Assembly: GCF_014193515.1 (NCBI RefSeq)
Contig: NZ_BLXX01000005.1
Span: 186,001-250,000 of the forward strand
Direction of reading: 5' to 3'
DNA: 64,000 nt
Origin: Geomonas silvestris
GTDB lineage: Bacteria > Desulfobacterota > Desulfuromonadia > Geobacterales > Geobacteraceae
The notes beneath the pieces were generated by a model that saw only the letters and a program-made list of their open reading frames with translations, ran no database searches and had not been told where the DNA came from. The position numbers and the translations under genes were made by a program. Positions 35,213 to 45,886 of this stretch are shown piece by piece; the first letter of the stretch is position 1, and every line of letters begins with the position of its first letter.

Positions 35213-36922
35213 ATGTCTTGGAAAGTCATCGAAAATCGACGCAATACCTTGGCCGGAGAGAGCGGAGCGCTGCAGCAAAAGCGTGGCGGCCGTCTCTCCT
35301 GCTGTGTGGTCTACCCCAACCGCTACCATTCCGCGATGAGCAACCTCGGGTTTCAGACGGTGTACGCGCTGCTGAACGAGCACGCCGAGGTGGTCTGCGA
35401 CCGCGCCTTTCTCCCCGACCGCGAGGAGTTGGGCGAACTCGAGCGCACCCGCGGGACGCTCCTCTCCCTGGAAACCCAGCGGCCGCTCTCCTCCTTCGAC
35501 CTCATAGCCTTCTCGGTCTCCTTTGAAAGCGATTACCTGAATATCCCGGTGATCTTCCGGCTCTCGGGCATTCCGCCCCTGGCCGCGGAGCGCTCACCCC
35601 TGCAGCCCCTGGTGCTTGCCGGCGGTGCCGCCCTGTTCCTCAATCCCGAACCGGTAGCTCCGCTTTTGGACCTCGTCTGCATTGGGGAGGCTGAGCCGCT
35701 GCTACCCGGTGTCATCGACCTGTTTTTGGAGGGTGCGGAGAGCCGGGACGACCTGCTTACCCGGGCCGCACAGCTACCGGGAGTCTACGTCCCTTCTCTG
35801 TACGAGCCGGTTTACGACGGGGCTCGACAGGTGGCGTTGCACGCTCAGGCGGGAGCTCCCCAACGGGTGCGCCGGATCTGGGATCCCGAGATCGAGGCAC
35901 GTCCCACGGTGACCGAGATCCACACCGAGGCGACCGAGTTCTCCGGAATGCACCTGGTGGAGCTTTCGCGCGGCTGCCCGCGCGCCTGCCGATTCTGCGC
36001 CGCAGGGTTCATCTACCTGCCGTACCGGACCAGGTCAGTGGAGGTGGTGCGCGATGAGGTATTGAAGGGGGTAGCTGAAGGGCGCAAGGTCGGCCTCGTA
36101 GCGGCGGCGGTTTCGGACTACCGGGGGATCGGTGACCTCTGCCAGGAGATCATTGACGCGGGGGGGACCTTCTCGGTCTCCTCGTTCAGGATCGATCACC
36201 TCGACTCGGCCATGATCGAGGCGCTCAAGGCCAGCGGTCAGAAGACGGTGGCACTCGCCCCCGAAGGCGGTTCGCAGCGGCTGCGCGACCTGATCCGCAA
36301 GGGGATCGACGAAGAGCAGATCCTCTCCGCCTGCGACCTCTTGATTGGCCACGACATACTGAACCTGAAGCTCTACTTCATCATCGGGCTCCCGACAGAA
36401 ACCGCCCAGGACCTGGAGGAGCTAGTTTCCCTGGTCCTGAAGATCCGGGAGCGGGTGGTGACTGCGGCGAAGGCGAACAAGCGGCTCGGCGAGATCCAGC
36501 TTTCGGTAAATCCCTTCATCCCCAAGCCCTTCACGCCGTTTCAATGGTGCGGCATGGAGGATATGAAGAGCATCGAGAAGAAGTGGAAGTTCCTGCAGAA
36601 GGCCTTCGGAAAGCACGCCAACCTGCGCATCCAGATGGAGAGCCCGCGCGAGGCCTACCAACAGGCGCTCTTTTCACGCGGCGACCGCAGGCTCGCTCCG
36701 CTGCTCATCGAGGCGGACCGGCAGGGGAACTGGAAGAGCGCGTTGCGGGAGATGGAGTTCGACAGCGACAGCTTCGTCTACCGGGACATACCGCTCGAGG
36801 AGATGCTGCCGTGGTCCTTCATCGACGGTGGTGACGAGGCGAGGCTGGTGCGGGAGTATCGGCGGGCTTTTGGACTCGAGAGGGAACCTGGTGAAGCTGA
36901 TCAGCAGGAACTACCGAAATGA
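35213..36922 (+). CDS. Radical SAM protein with N-terminal B12-binding-like domain (TIGR03960-like)
   Basis: A 569-residue protein. Residues ~25-190 look like a cobalamin-binding-type Rossmann domain (VVYPNRYHSAMSNLGFQTVY; VLAGGAALFLNPEPVAPLLD). Then comes a radical SAM core with the CX3CX2C triad in RGCPRACRFCAAG (C255, C259, C262), which binds the [4Fe-4S] cluster that cleaves S-adenosylmethionine. The C-terminal part has LSVNPFIPKPFTPFQWCGM. The substrate of this group is not known to me. ATG 35213 (MSWKVIENRR) is preferred as the start; an in-frame ATG at 35150 would add 21 residues of low-quality sequence. Its stop runs straight into a tandem repeat. Confidence 0.85.
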   Translation: MSWKVIENRRNTLAGESGALQQKRGGRLSCCVVYPNRYHSAMSNLGFQTVYALLNEHAEVVCDRAFLPDREELGELERTRGTLLSLETQRPLSSFDLIAFSVSFESDYLNIPVIFRLSGIPPLAAERSPLQPLVLAGGAALFLNPEPVAPLLDLVCIGEAEPLLPGVIDLFLEGAESRDDLLTRAAQLPGVYVPSLYEPVYDGARQVALHAQAGAPQRVRRIWDPEIEARPTVTEIHTEATEFSGMHLVELSRGCPRACRFCAAGFIYLPYRTRSVEVVRDEVLKGVAEGRKVGLVAAAVSDYRGIGDLCQEIIDAGGTFSVSSFRIDHLDSAMIEALKASGQKTVALAPEGGSQRLRDLIRKGIDEEQILSACDLLIGHDILNLKLYFIIGLPTETAQDLEELVSLVLKIRERVVTAAKANKRLGEIQLSVNPFIPKPFTPFQWCGMEDMKSIEKKWKFLQKAFGKHANLRIQMESPREAYQQALFSRGDRRLAPLLIEADRQGNWKSALREMEFDSDSFVYRDIPLEEMLPWSFIDGGDEARLVREYRRAFGLEREPGEADQQELPK

Positions 36923-37030
36923 AGCCTCGCGTGGCGAAATGAAGCTTCGTGGGTGCGAAGTGAAGTTTCGTGGGTGCGAAGTGAAGCTTCGTGGGTGCGA
37001 AGTGAAGTTTCGAGCCACGAAGTGAAGCTT
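36921..37030. repeat. Tandem repeat of a 21-bp unit directly after the radical SAM gene
   Basis: About five units of GTGAAGCTTCGTGGGTGCGAA and variants, beginning in the radical SAM stop codon. Inner units are nearly identical, alternating GAAGCTTC and GAAGTTTC; the outer units are diverged. Each unit includes a small palindrome (GAAGCTTC). A 21-bp multiple of 3 keeps frame, so slippage could extend translation if the stop were lost. Confidence 0.85.
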
Positions 37031-37133
37031 GGGAACGAGGTGATTTTCTAATCTCGGTGCTCTCGTAGTGGGGAATGATTATTCTCCCCCACCGAGATTC
37101 TCTTAAAAGATGAGTGCCACCCGGAGAACAACG

Positions 37134-37173
37134 AAAAAGGCCCGGAGGAGCTTTCCTGCTCATCCGGGCCTTT
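37134..37173 (-). terminator. Rho-independent terminator of the 37196 outer-membrane gene
   Basis: AAAGGCCCGGA and TCCGGGCCTTT form an 11-bp stem; on the - strand TTTTT follows. It lies 23 bp behind the - strand stop. It may also work on + strand transcripts. Confidence 0.85.
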
Positions 37174-37195
37174 AGTGTCTGTGTAACGCCTTCCC

Positions 37196-37789
37196 TTAGT
37201 TAAAGAAGAACCTCGCACCCACGGTGAAAGAGAGGTTGGACGGATCAAAGCTGCCGATCTTGGTCCCGTTGAAGTTCTTCACGTCGGCGGAGAACGCCTC
37301 GACACCGTTCACTTCCGCGGTCAGGGCGATCTGGCGCTGCAGGAAGTAATCGATACCAGCGGCCACATGCAGGCCGAGCACCGTTTCAGAGGTGTTGTGC
37401 GGCAGGTCGTTGATCAGGACGTTCATGCCGGCACCGAAGTAGGGGACCAGGCGCTGCCGCTCCGGCAGGCGGTACTGGGCGCCGATGGAGAGGTTGGTGA
37501 CGTCAGCGTCCCCGTAGGTGCCGGCGTGGAACGAGGAGCGGGTGATGTCGAGTTCGGCGGCGATGTTGTCATCGACTCCGAAGAGCAGTCCGCCGCCGCC
37601 GATGAAGCCGGCATCGGTTTTTACCACGAGGGTGCCGACACCCGGAACATCGAGCTCGCTGTTGGCGGGGTTGATGACGCCGACCCGGCCGGTCACGGCG
37701 ACGCGGCCACGCAGGTCACTGGCGTTTGCGGTACCGGCCACAAGTGCGGCCAGCATGGCACAGACGGCAAGGGAAAACAGTTTACGCAT
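37196..37789 (-). CDS. Small outer-membrane beta-barrel protein (OmpW/Opa-type)
   Basis: A 197-residue precursor with a signal peptide (hydrophobic core LFSLAVCAMLAALVAGTANA, likely cleaved before SDLRG). The mature part alternates hydrophobic and polar residues in strands such as VAVTGRVGVIN, AAELDITRSSF, LVPYFGAGMNVLIND and LSFTVGARFFF, a pattern that fits an 8-stranded barrel. The C-terminus ends FFFN rather than with the usual terminal Phe. Function cannot be read; it could be a small-molecule channel or structural protein. It is transcribed alone and has its own terminator. Confidence 0.75.
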   Translation of the reverse strand: MRKLFSLAVCAMLAALVAGTANASDLRGRVAVTGRVGVINPANSELDVPGVGTLVVKTDAGFIGGGGLLFGVDDNIAAELDITRSSFHAGTYGDADVTNLSIGAQYRLPERQRLVPYFGAGMNVLINDLPHNTSETVLGLHVAAGIDYFLQRQIALTAEVNGVEAFSADVKNFNGTKIGSFDPSNLSFTVGARFFFN

Positions 37790-37865
37790 CAGTATCCTCC
37801 ATGTTTGTGTGTAATGAATAACAGGGTTTGCGCAGTCTAAGACAAAAGCGGCTCCCCTTCAAGCG

Positions 37866-37899
37866 AAAAGCCTGTTCCCTTAAAGGAAACAGGCTTTTT
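37866..37899 (-). terminator. Terminator after elbB (hairpin with T-runs on both strands)
   Basis: AAAAGCCTGTT-CC and GGAAACAGGCTTTT form a long stem with T-runs on both strands, 21 bp behind the elbB stop. Confidence 0.85.
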
Positions 37900-37919
37900 G
37901 GTGCCTCCAGCCCCTCGAA

Positions 37920-38576
37920 CTAGGAGATAAGCTTGATGGTTTCCTGGACTGCCTTCTCGATACCTACGGCAGCCTCGGCGATGCTCCCTGCCAGCATGTA
38001 GGCGGGGGTCGAAACGATCTTGTGCTCACGATCCACCACGAACTCGCTGACCGGACACGGTACGTGCTTGCTGCCGGTAGCGTTGATGGCCTCGGCGGTC
38101 TCGGTATCGGTACCGATGGTGAGTTGCGGTGCGAGGTCCCGGCCCAGGGCGAGGGCGAGTACCGAGGGCGCGATACAGATGGCGCAGATCGGTTTTTTGG
38201 CGAGAGCCATCTCTTTTACCAGGCGCAGCACGTCCGGCTGGACCGAGCCCTGGGGGCCGTCGTAGGCGAAGCTGCACAGGTTCTTGGCGGCACCGAAACC
38301 ACCGGGAAGGATCAAGGCGTCCAACTCGGCGGCATTCACGTCTTTGACGTCGCTGATATCGCCGCGGGCGATGCGGGCAGCCTCCACCAACACGTTACGT
38401 TTCTCGCCCGTCTCCTGCATGGTCAGGTGGTTAACTTCGTTTACTTCCATATCCGGAGCCAGGCAGACGGCCTTGGCGCCACTCCGGCCGATGGCGAGCA
38501 GGGTGAGCACCGCTTCGTGGATCTCACTACCATCGCGGACTCCGCAGCCCGAGAGTATAACACCGACTTTTTTCAT
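37920..38576 (-). CDS. elbB: ElbB/ES1-family glyoxalase-like protein (DJ-1/PfpI superfamily)
   Basis: A 218-residue class-I amidotransferase-like protein. Motifs: GVILSGCGVRDGSEIHEAV at the N-terminus, LILPGGFGAAKNLCSF, and the nucleophile elbow AICIAPSVLA with Cys134. Homologues in proteobacteria are called ElbB, with reported glyoxalase activity and a link to isoprenoid synthesis; the in vivo substrate remains uncertain. ATG 38576 is chosen, with GGAGGGG upstream on the - strand. Stand-alone gene ending in a strong hairpin. Confidence 0.9.
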   Translation of the reverse strand: MKKVGVILSGCGVRDGSEIHEAVLTLLAIGRSGAKAVCLAPDMEVNEVNHLTMQETGEKRNVLVEAARIARGDISDVKDVNAAELDALILPGGFGAAKNLCSFAYDGPQGSVQPDVLRLVKEMALAKKPICAICIAPSVLALALGRDLAPQLTIGTDTETAEAINATGSKHVPCPVSEFVVDREHKIVSTPAYMLAGSIAEAAVGIEKAVQETIKLIS

Positions 38577-38686
38577 ATAAGTCCCCTCCGGTCTCATTGA
38601 TGTCCCATCATCGGGATGGCTGATATTCTAAGCGGGATACTGTTTACGCGCAAGCAGTTTGTATGTGGATCATCCAATCTAACACT

Positions 38687-38793
38687 CGATCACGTTCCAT
38701 GCTTCACGCTCCACCTCTTTAGTTCGAGTTGAAGATCTGGAGTTGAGCGATTCCGGTTCCAACCTAGAACTTAGAACGTAGCACGTAGAACAG
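38687..38793. repeat. Heptad-repeat element (third inverted pair) upstream of the ferredoxin gene
   Basis: The right arm (38759-38793) is made of GAACTTA, GAACGTA, GCACGTA and GAACAG heptads. A more diverged left arm with CACGTTCCATGCTTCACG lies at 38687-38710. The whole 314-bp gap 38577-38890 holds no other clear element. Confidence 0.6.
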
Positions 38794-38890
38794 GCTACGG
38801 TGTGGGAGTAAAGGTTTGTTGACTGCGTGCCGAAGATACCCTAGTCTGGAGTTCCCACCACTAGTGGCACTATTGAAACGGATATCGACC

Positions 38891-39091
38891 ATGTCTATCG
38901 CCTCACACCCCTATCCCGAAGTGAAGATCGAGCGCTGTACCGGCTGCGGGCGCTGTGTCGCCGCCTGTCCCGAGCGCCTTTTCACCTTTAAGGTGGTGGG
39001 CTACCGTAAGCACGCCACACTCACCGCGCCGGAGCGCTGCACCCAGTGCGGCAAATGCATCGTGGAATGCCCCTTTAACGCCCTCTCCTGA
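38891..39091 (+). CDS. Small ferredoxin with two [4Fe-4S] clusters
   Basis: A 66-residue cytoplasmic electron carrier with two Cys-rich motifs, CTGCGRCVAACP (about 17-28) and CTQCGKCIVECP (about 50-61), each the standard CxxCxxCxxxCP pattern. Residues between them are basic and short. ATG 38891 gives MSIASHPYPEVKIERC; the frame extends upstream without ferredoxin-like residues. No partner oxidoreductase is adjacent, so the electron partner is unknown. It converges with the MFS gene that ends 11 bp away. Confidence 0.9.
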   Translation: MSIASHPYPEVKIERCTGCGRCVAACPERLFTFKVVGYRKHATLTAPERCTQCGKCIVECPFNALS

Positions 39092-39101
39092 CTTCCCCTC
39101 T

Positions 39102-40331
39102 CTAGTTTCTCTGCAGCGTGTCTACCTGTGCCAGTTTCGGGAACAGCTTTATCCACAAAAGCACCACGACGATGGTACCGATCCCACCGATGAGCACCGC
39201 CGGCACCGTCCCGAACAGGGCGGCTGTGGTCCCCGATTCGAATTCCCCCAGTTGGTTCGAGGTGCCGATGAACATCGAGTTGACCGCGCTCACCCGGCCG
39301 CGCATCTCGTCCGGCGTCTCGATCTGCACCAGGGAACTGCGGATCACGACGCTGATGACGTCGGCCGCTCCGAGGACCACCAGGGTGGCGACCGAGAGGG
39401 CAAACGAGGTGGAGAGCGCGAAGACGATGGTGGCGACGCCGAAGATGAAGACGCTGATGAACATGGTGCGTCCCACCCGACGCCGGAGCGGGGCACGGGC
39501 CAGGAGAACCGACATCCCCAATGCCCCCAACGCTGGTGCCGCACGCAAAAGACCAAGACCTTGAGGCCCGGTATGCAGGATGTCGCGCGCATAGACGGGC
39601 AAGAGAGCCGTGGCGCCTCCCAAGAGCACCGCGAAGAGGTCTAAAGAGATGGCGCCGAGAATTTCCGGACGGCTGCGGATGAAGGCGATGCCGGCAAATA
39701 GGGAGGAGATGCTGACCGGTTCGCGTTTGGACGCCGGACGCTCCAGCCGGATCAGCGAGACCATGGCGCAGGCCGTAAGGAAAAGGACGCTGGCCAGGGC
39801 GTACACCGTGGTAGGACCCAGTACGTAGAGGATCCCGCCCAAAGCGGGGCCGACGATACTGGCGGTCTGGTTTGCCGAAGCGGACCAGGCCGCGGCGCTT
39901 GGGATCAGCTCCTGCGGTACCAGGGTCGGCACCAGCGCCTGCATGGTAGGGCTTTCGAAGGCGCGGGCAGCCCCGGTCACAAAGACGGTCACCAAGATGA
40001 CCTCCTTGGTGATCCACCCGGTGTAACTCCCCACGGCGAGCAGGGCGAGGGCGGCTCCTTCGATCACCTGGCAGATGGCCGAGATGCGGCGCCGGTCGTA
40101 GCGGTCGGCGACGTGCCCCACGGCAAGTGTCAGGAGCAACATGGGGAGGAACTGGGCGAGCCCGACCAGCCCGAGGTACCAGGCGCTGCCGGTCAGGTGG
40201 TAGATCTGCCACCCGACGGCCACCCCCTGCATCTGGAAGGATATCGTGGAGCTTACGCGGGCCAGCCAGAAGAAGCGGAAGGCAGGATGGCGCAGGACCG
40301 ATTGTTGGACGTGGTGTGGAGTGGCAGACAT
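39102..40331 (-). CDS. MFS exporter (EntS-like)
   Basis: A 409-residue 12-helix major facilitator. The first helices include FFWLARVSSTISFQMQGVAV and YHLTGSAWYLGLVGLAQFLP, followed by the motif-A loop GHVADRYDRRRI; the middle has IVGPALGGILYVLG and the end RGRVSAVNSMFIG. This pattern is typical of the EntS-type group, which exports siderophores or drugs. No siderophore synthesis gene is nearby, so the substrate is open. It is divergent from the small Cys protein at 40478. Confidence 0.85.
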   Translation of the reverse strand: MSATPHHVQQSVLRHPAFRFFWLARVSSTISFQMQGVAVGWQIYHLTGSAWYLGLVGLAQFLPMLLLTLAVGHVADRYDRRRISAICQVIEGAALALLAVGSYTGWITKEVILVTVFVTGAARAFESPTMQALVPTLVPQELIPSAAAWSASANQTASIVGPALGGILYVLGPTTVYALASVLFLTACAMVSLIRLERPASKREPVSISSLFAGIAFIRSRPEILGAISLDLFAVLLGGATALLPVYARDILHTGPQGLGLLRAAPALGALGMSVLLARAPLRRRVGRTMFISVFIFGVATIVFALSTSFALSVATLVVLGAADVISVVIRSSLVQIETPDEMRGRVSAVNSMFIGTSNQLGEFESGTTAALFGTVPAVLIGGIGTIVVVLLWIKLFPKLAQVDTLQRN

Positions 40332-40477
40332 GAAACCTCGCTTCTTGCAGCGAAAAATCGCAAATTCCCCTGTCCGATTGACAAGAAAAGGAGCTCTTAC
40401 ATACTCTACAGGGAAACTGAGAGTGAAGAGGCTGGTTGGGGATTAACTCACAAAAAAGTGCAAAAAAGGAGGACGCT

Positions 40478-40648
40478 ATGCTCTTATTTGTCCAGCAGAA
40501 CAAAGTGCATCACTACCCGGTCGAAAAGAACTGCAGTGCAGTTTATCAGAACGAGCAACTGCGCGATACAGTTCCGCACGGCGCCAAGCCCTGTCCCTAC
40601 TGCATGAATGTCTGGCCGGAGAGTAAGGACAAGCGGGTGACCGCCTGA
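40478..40648 (+). CDS. Small Cys/His protein of unknown function (56 aa)
   Basis: From ATG 40478 (strong SD AAAGGAGG at about 40464-40471) the product has 56 residues: a short strand (LLFVQQNKVHHYP), one Cys (NCSAVY), and a C-terminal PCPYC. The order His-His, Cys, then C-x2-C after about 22 residues resembles short Ada-type zinc-binding motifs in which a Cys strand and a CxxC end share a metal, but this is only a resemblance. The frame is open upstream to 40436 without an SD. I do not recognise a named family. Confidence 0.6.
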   Translation: MLLFVQQNKVHHYPVEKNCSAVYQNEQLRDTVPHGAKPCPYCMNVWPESKDKRVTA

Positions 40649-40744
40649 GTTGGCAGGGGCTTTGCGGCGGATCGGGGGCGACTGATTATCGGAAATCCAA
40701 GCAGAGGTACTTTCGCCAAAATCTAGGCGACGCAACAGGCGTCA

Positions 40745-40786
40745 CGTCCTCCCCTTTGCGAAGGGGAGACAGAGGGGATTTGCTGT
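40745..40786 (+). repeat. CCCCTTTGCGAAGGGG family repeat copy
   Basis: Core CCCCTTTGCGAAGGGG followed by AGACAGAGGGGATTTGCTGT, almost identical to 29429-29469. It stands between the small Cys gene and the tRNA cluster. Confidence 0.8.
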
Positions 40787-40840
40787 AGCCTACGTGGGGC
40801 GGAGGAGGCGGTAGCAGAAAAGGTTCAGATCCTGCGGAGC

Positions 40841-40886
40841 AAAAAAACAAAGAGGCCGCCTTCCCGAATGGAAAAGGCGGCCTTCT
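40841..40886 (-). terminator. Terminator of the tRNA cluster
   Basis: On the - strand AAGGCCGCCTTTT pairs with AAGGCGGCCT, followed by CTTTGTTTTTTT. It lies just behind tRNA-Glu. Confidence 0.85.
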
Positions 40887-40891
40887 TGTTG

Positions 40892-40966
40892 TGGTGATCC
40901 CAAGGGGACTTGAACCCCTGTTACCGACGTGAAAGGCCGGTGTCCTAACCACTAGACGATGGGACC
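40892..40966 (-). tRNA. tRNA-Glu (anticodon UUC), copy A
   Basis: 75 nt including the encoded CCA. Acceptor GGTCCCA/TGGGATC, D-arm with GTGGTTAGGAC, anticodon stem CCGGC/GTCGG around the loop CTTTCAC (anticodon TTC), T-arm GGGGTTCAAGTCCCC. The acceptor stem has one G-T pair and the anticodon stem another. It differs strongly in body from the second tRNA-Glu at 41161. Confidence 0.97.
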
Positions 40967-41015
40967 GAGAAGTAAAACAGGCTAAGGCTGAACCTTAACC
41001 TGTCTTGTGAGGAGG

Positions 41016-41091
41016 TGGTGAGCCGCGTTGGGATCGAACCAACGACCACCTGATTAAAAGTCAGGTGCTCTACCAACTGAGCTAGCGGCTC
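41016..41091 (-). tRNA. tRNA-Lys (anticodon UUU), copy A
   Basis: 76 nt with encoded CCA. Acceptor GAGCCGC/GCGGCTC, D-arm GCTCAGTTGGTAGAGC, anticodon loop CTTTTAA (TTT) in stem CCTGA/TCAGG, T-arm CGTTGGTTCGATCCCAACG. Identical to the copy at 41244-41319. Confidence 0.98.
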
Positions 41092-41120
41092 CTATCTTCT
41101 CTCTCTACTTAGCAGCATCG

Positions 41121-41158
41121 CAAAAAAAGCCCCGAAGAAGCTCGGGGCGTTCTTTTTG
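41121..41158 (-). terminator. Hairpin with T-run between the two tRNA pairs
   Basis: On the - strand GCCCCGAGC pairs with the complementary GGGGC segment around TTCTTC, followed by TTTTTTT. It follows the first tRNA-Glu directly. The second tRNA pair begins only about 30 bp later with no clear promoter of its own, so this hairpin may be leaky or act in processing. Confidence 0.75.
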
Positions 41159-41160
41159 AA

Positions 41161-41238
41161 TGGCGTCCCCAGCCGGATTTGAACCGGCGTCGCCGCCGTG
41201 AAAGGGCGGTGTCCTGGGCCGGGCTAGACGATGGGGAC
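41161..41238 (-). tRNA. tRNA-Glu (anticodon UUC), copy B
   Basis: 78 nt with encoded CCA. Acceptor GTCCCCA/TGGGGAC, D-arm with CCCGGCCCAGGAC (longer D loop), anticodon loop CTTTCAC (TTC) in stem CCGCC/GGCGG, T-arm CCGGTTCAAATCCGG. Same anticodon as the tRNA at 40892 but a different body and discriminator base (G instead of A). Confidence 0.97.
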
Positions 41239-41243
41239 GGAAC

Positions 41244-41319
41244 TGGTGAGCCGCGTTGGGATCGAACCAACGACCACCTGATTAAAAGTCAGGTGCTCTA
41301 CCAACTGAGCTAGCGGCTC
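41244..41319 (-). tRNA. tRNA-Lys (anticodon UUU), copy B
   Basis: 76 nt with encoded CCA, identical to 41016-41091; first gene of the cluster in transcription order, five bases before tRNA-Glu copy B. Confidence 0.98.
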
Positions 41320-41347
41320 TAATGTTCCCTGCAGAAGCAAGAACAAC

Positions 41348-41376
41348 CTTATAGCAAATTAGAATCTGAGGGTCAA
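41348..41376 (-). promoter_or_regulatory. Promoter of the tRNA cluster
   Basis: On the - strand TTGACC (41371-41376), 17 bp, then TATAAG (41348-41353): close to the sigma-70 consensus. Expected start near 41341, about 20 bases before the first tRNA-Lys. It lies between the purA stop and the tRNAs. Confidence 0.75.
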
Positions 41377-41395
41377 CAATTTTTTTGCGAAAAAG

Positions 41396-44006
<2,611 letters not shown>

Positions 44007-44021
44007 GGGAGGTTCCTAAAA

Positions 44022-44148
44022 CAGGTTCTACGTTCCATGCCCTAGGTTGAAAACCAAGTCCCGAGTCGCAAGGACGCGGTGCAACCTTTCGGAGAAGCGT
44101 TGCACCGCGCCGTTCAACGCAGAACCTGGAACGTAGAACATGGAACTG
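44022..44148. repeat. Heptad-repeat element (inverted pair) upstream of hisZ
   Basis: Left arm 44022-44049 (CAGGTTCTACGTTCCATGCC) and right arm 44115-44148 (AACCTGGAACGTAGAACATG) flank about 65 bp that contains its own GC-rich hairpin (GTGCAACC / GGTTGCAC type arms near 44080 and 44100). Same family as 6551-6687. Confidence 0.75.
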
Positions 44149-44222
44149 ATTGTAAGGGTCGAAGCGAGAAAACCTAACAGCATACCCGGGGGAAGTCAAC
44201 GATTAAATCCCCCGCTAAAGTG

Positions 44223-45680
44223 CTAGTCCAGCTTCATTACGCGGACCGCCGAGCCCCCCTTGCTGAAGACCCCTTCCTTCTGGACAACTTCGAGCAGTAC
44301 CAGCTCGTGCGTGGCCGGTTTGAAGACGAAATCCGCGAGGTAGTTCTGGCTCTGTTTGGTCCTCCAGCGCTCCTCGAGGGAAGAGCCGGTCCAGTTGAAA
44401 CCGAAGACCGAGTACTTGGAATAGGAGCGGCTGTTGCCGATCACGAAGAACCCGGCATTCTGCGGCACGATCACATCGCCTTCCTTGGTGGTGTAGACGC
44501 GTTGGTCCAGGAAGCGCCAGCGCATCTTTTCGAAGGTCCTTTTGATGCTGACATCGTCCTCGCGCTGGAAGTAGGTCTCCGAACCGCCGAAGCGCTCGCT
44601 GCTCCTCCAGAGTTCCTCGCCGGCATCGGAGTAGATGATCAGGTAACCGTCCGGGCTGGTGACGACCGGGTAGCTCTTGCCATCCGGGCCGGGCACGCTG
44701 TTGTAGTTGTAGATGTTGGCCCAGCGCGGGAGCTTGATCGCTTTCACCTTCTCGATCTTGCCGTCATGCTCGGCAATTTCGTAAAGGTCGCCGTAGAAAT
44801 CGTCAGTCAGGCTCATCTCCTGGGCGTACATCTTCAGCGGACCGCCGTCCAAGGCAATGGCGCGGAACATGTACGGGAGCTTTTCGGCTACAAGCTTCAG
44901 CTTGCCGTCCTGGTAGCTGAAGATCTGGGAAGAGGGGGCCTCACCGTCGATGATGGTGACGAAAACGCGGGGTTTGCCAGCCTGGTCCGGGCCGAGGGTG
45001 TCGATGGCGATCACCTTGCCGCGCTTGGTCAGTTGAACCTCCGCGAGAAGCTTCAGGGTCTTTTCCTGGCGGTACAGGCGCAGGGCGTGGGCCTCGGCCA
45101 CGAAGTACTCGCGCCCCTGGGGGCCTTCAGAGGCGATGGCAATCCCCTCCTGGGCGTTGGGAAGGCGCTGGCTCACCCAAAGGGTGCTGCCGATGATGCC
45201 GGGCTCGCCCTGTTGCTGCTGGGCGCCAGCACCCAATGGTGCCTGGACCACCGGGGCCGGAGCCTGTACGGCTGCAGGGGCCTTTGCCGCCTGGAAGTTC
45301 TGCGCGATACCGGTTTTCAGTTTGCCGGCGATGCGGCTCAACGCGGGAATCAGTTCGTCCTGGCTCTCGCCCTGCTCGAAAACGGTGGTGAGGGTGCGCT
45401 CGCCCTGCTTGGCGACCACGTCGAGGCTGAACACCTTGCCGAGCTGGGTGTAGTTGCCCTGAACCACCACCTCGGCTTCCTGGGTGCTGGCCACCGGAAG
45501 GACAGACTCCGAGGCGATGCGCGAGGCAAGCAGGGTCTGCAGGGTTTTCTTCAGGGATCCGTTGTCAGTGGGGGTAACCGCAAACTCGGCGACGTAGGCC
45601 TTGATAGGTGCAGCGGAGGCCAGTGAGGGAATCAAAGAGACGCAAACAAGGAGGAAGACGGCAGCCAAAGATCGTTTCAT
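44223..45680 (-). CDS. Secreted FG-GAP/VCBS-like repeat protein with N-terminal CsgG/FlgT-type domain
   Basis: A 485-residue precursor with a signal peptide (SLAAVFLLVCVSLIPSLASA, likely cleaved before APIKAYV). Residues ~25-135 (AEFAVTPTDNGSLKKTLQTL; EAEVVVQGNYTQLGKVFSL) resemble domains that appear in TolB/CsgG-like lipoproteins. After an Ala/Pro/Gln linker (about 140-165), the rest alternates strands such as REYFVAEAHALRLYR and PRVFVTIIDGE in a propeller-like pattern. No lipobox Cys is visible. Probably periplasmic or outer-membrane-associated; role unknown. ATG 45680 starts MKRSLAAVF; an upstream in-frame start lacks a signal peptide. Confidence 0.7.
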   Translation of the reverse strand: MKRSLAAVFLLVCVSLIPSLASAAPIKAYVAEFAVTPTDNGSLKKTLQTLLASRIASESVLPVASTQEAEVVVQGNYTQLGKVFSLDVVAKQGERTLTTVFEQGESQDELIPALSRIAGKLKTGIAQNFQAAKAPAAVQAPAPVVQAPLGAGAQQQQGEPGIIGSTLWVSQRLPNAQEGIAIASEGPQGREYFVAEAHALRLYRQEKTLKLLAEVQLTKRGKVIAIDTLGPDQAGKPRVFVTIIDGEAPSSQIFSYQDGKLKLVAEKLPYMFRAIALDGGPLKMYAQEMSLTDDFYGDLYEIAEHDGKIEKVKAIKLPRWANIYNYNSVPGPDGKSYPVVTSPDGYLIIYSDAGEELWRSSERFGGSETYFQREDDVSIKRTFEKMRWRFLDQRVYTTKEGDVIVPQNAGFFVIGNSRSYSKYSVFGFNWTGSSLEERWRTKQSQNYLADFVFKPATHELVLLEVVQKEGVFSKGGSAVRVMKLD

Positions 45681-45886
45681 TGTTGCTCCGCTTACAGTGA
45701 GATTTTCGAACGGCCGATTATCGCAGAGCAACCTGGTTAAGTCAAAAGTTTTCGTCGTTTTTTGAAGCTGTAACTGTAGCTTACATTGTCATACGAGTTA
45801 TTCTGAGGGCTAGATACTGAGGGGTGCCGGTCTAGGAAGACGTTCTTGGAATATCGGTTCTGGATGGAGGCTCGGATCTGCAACAC

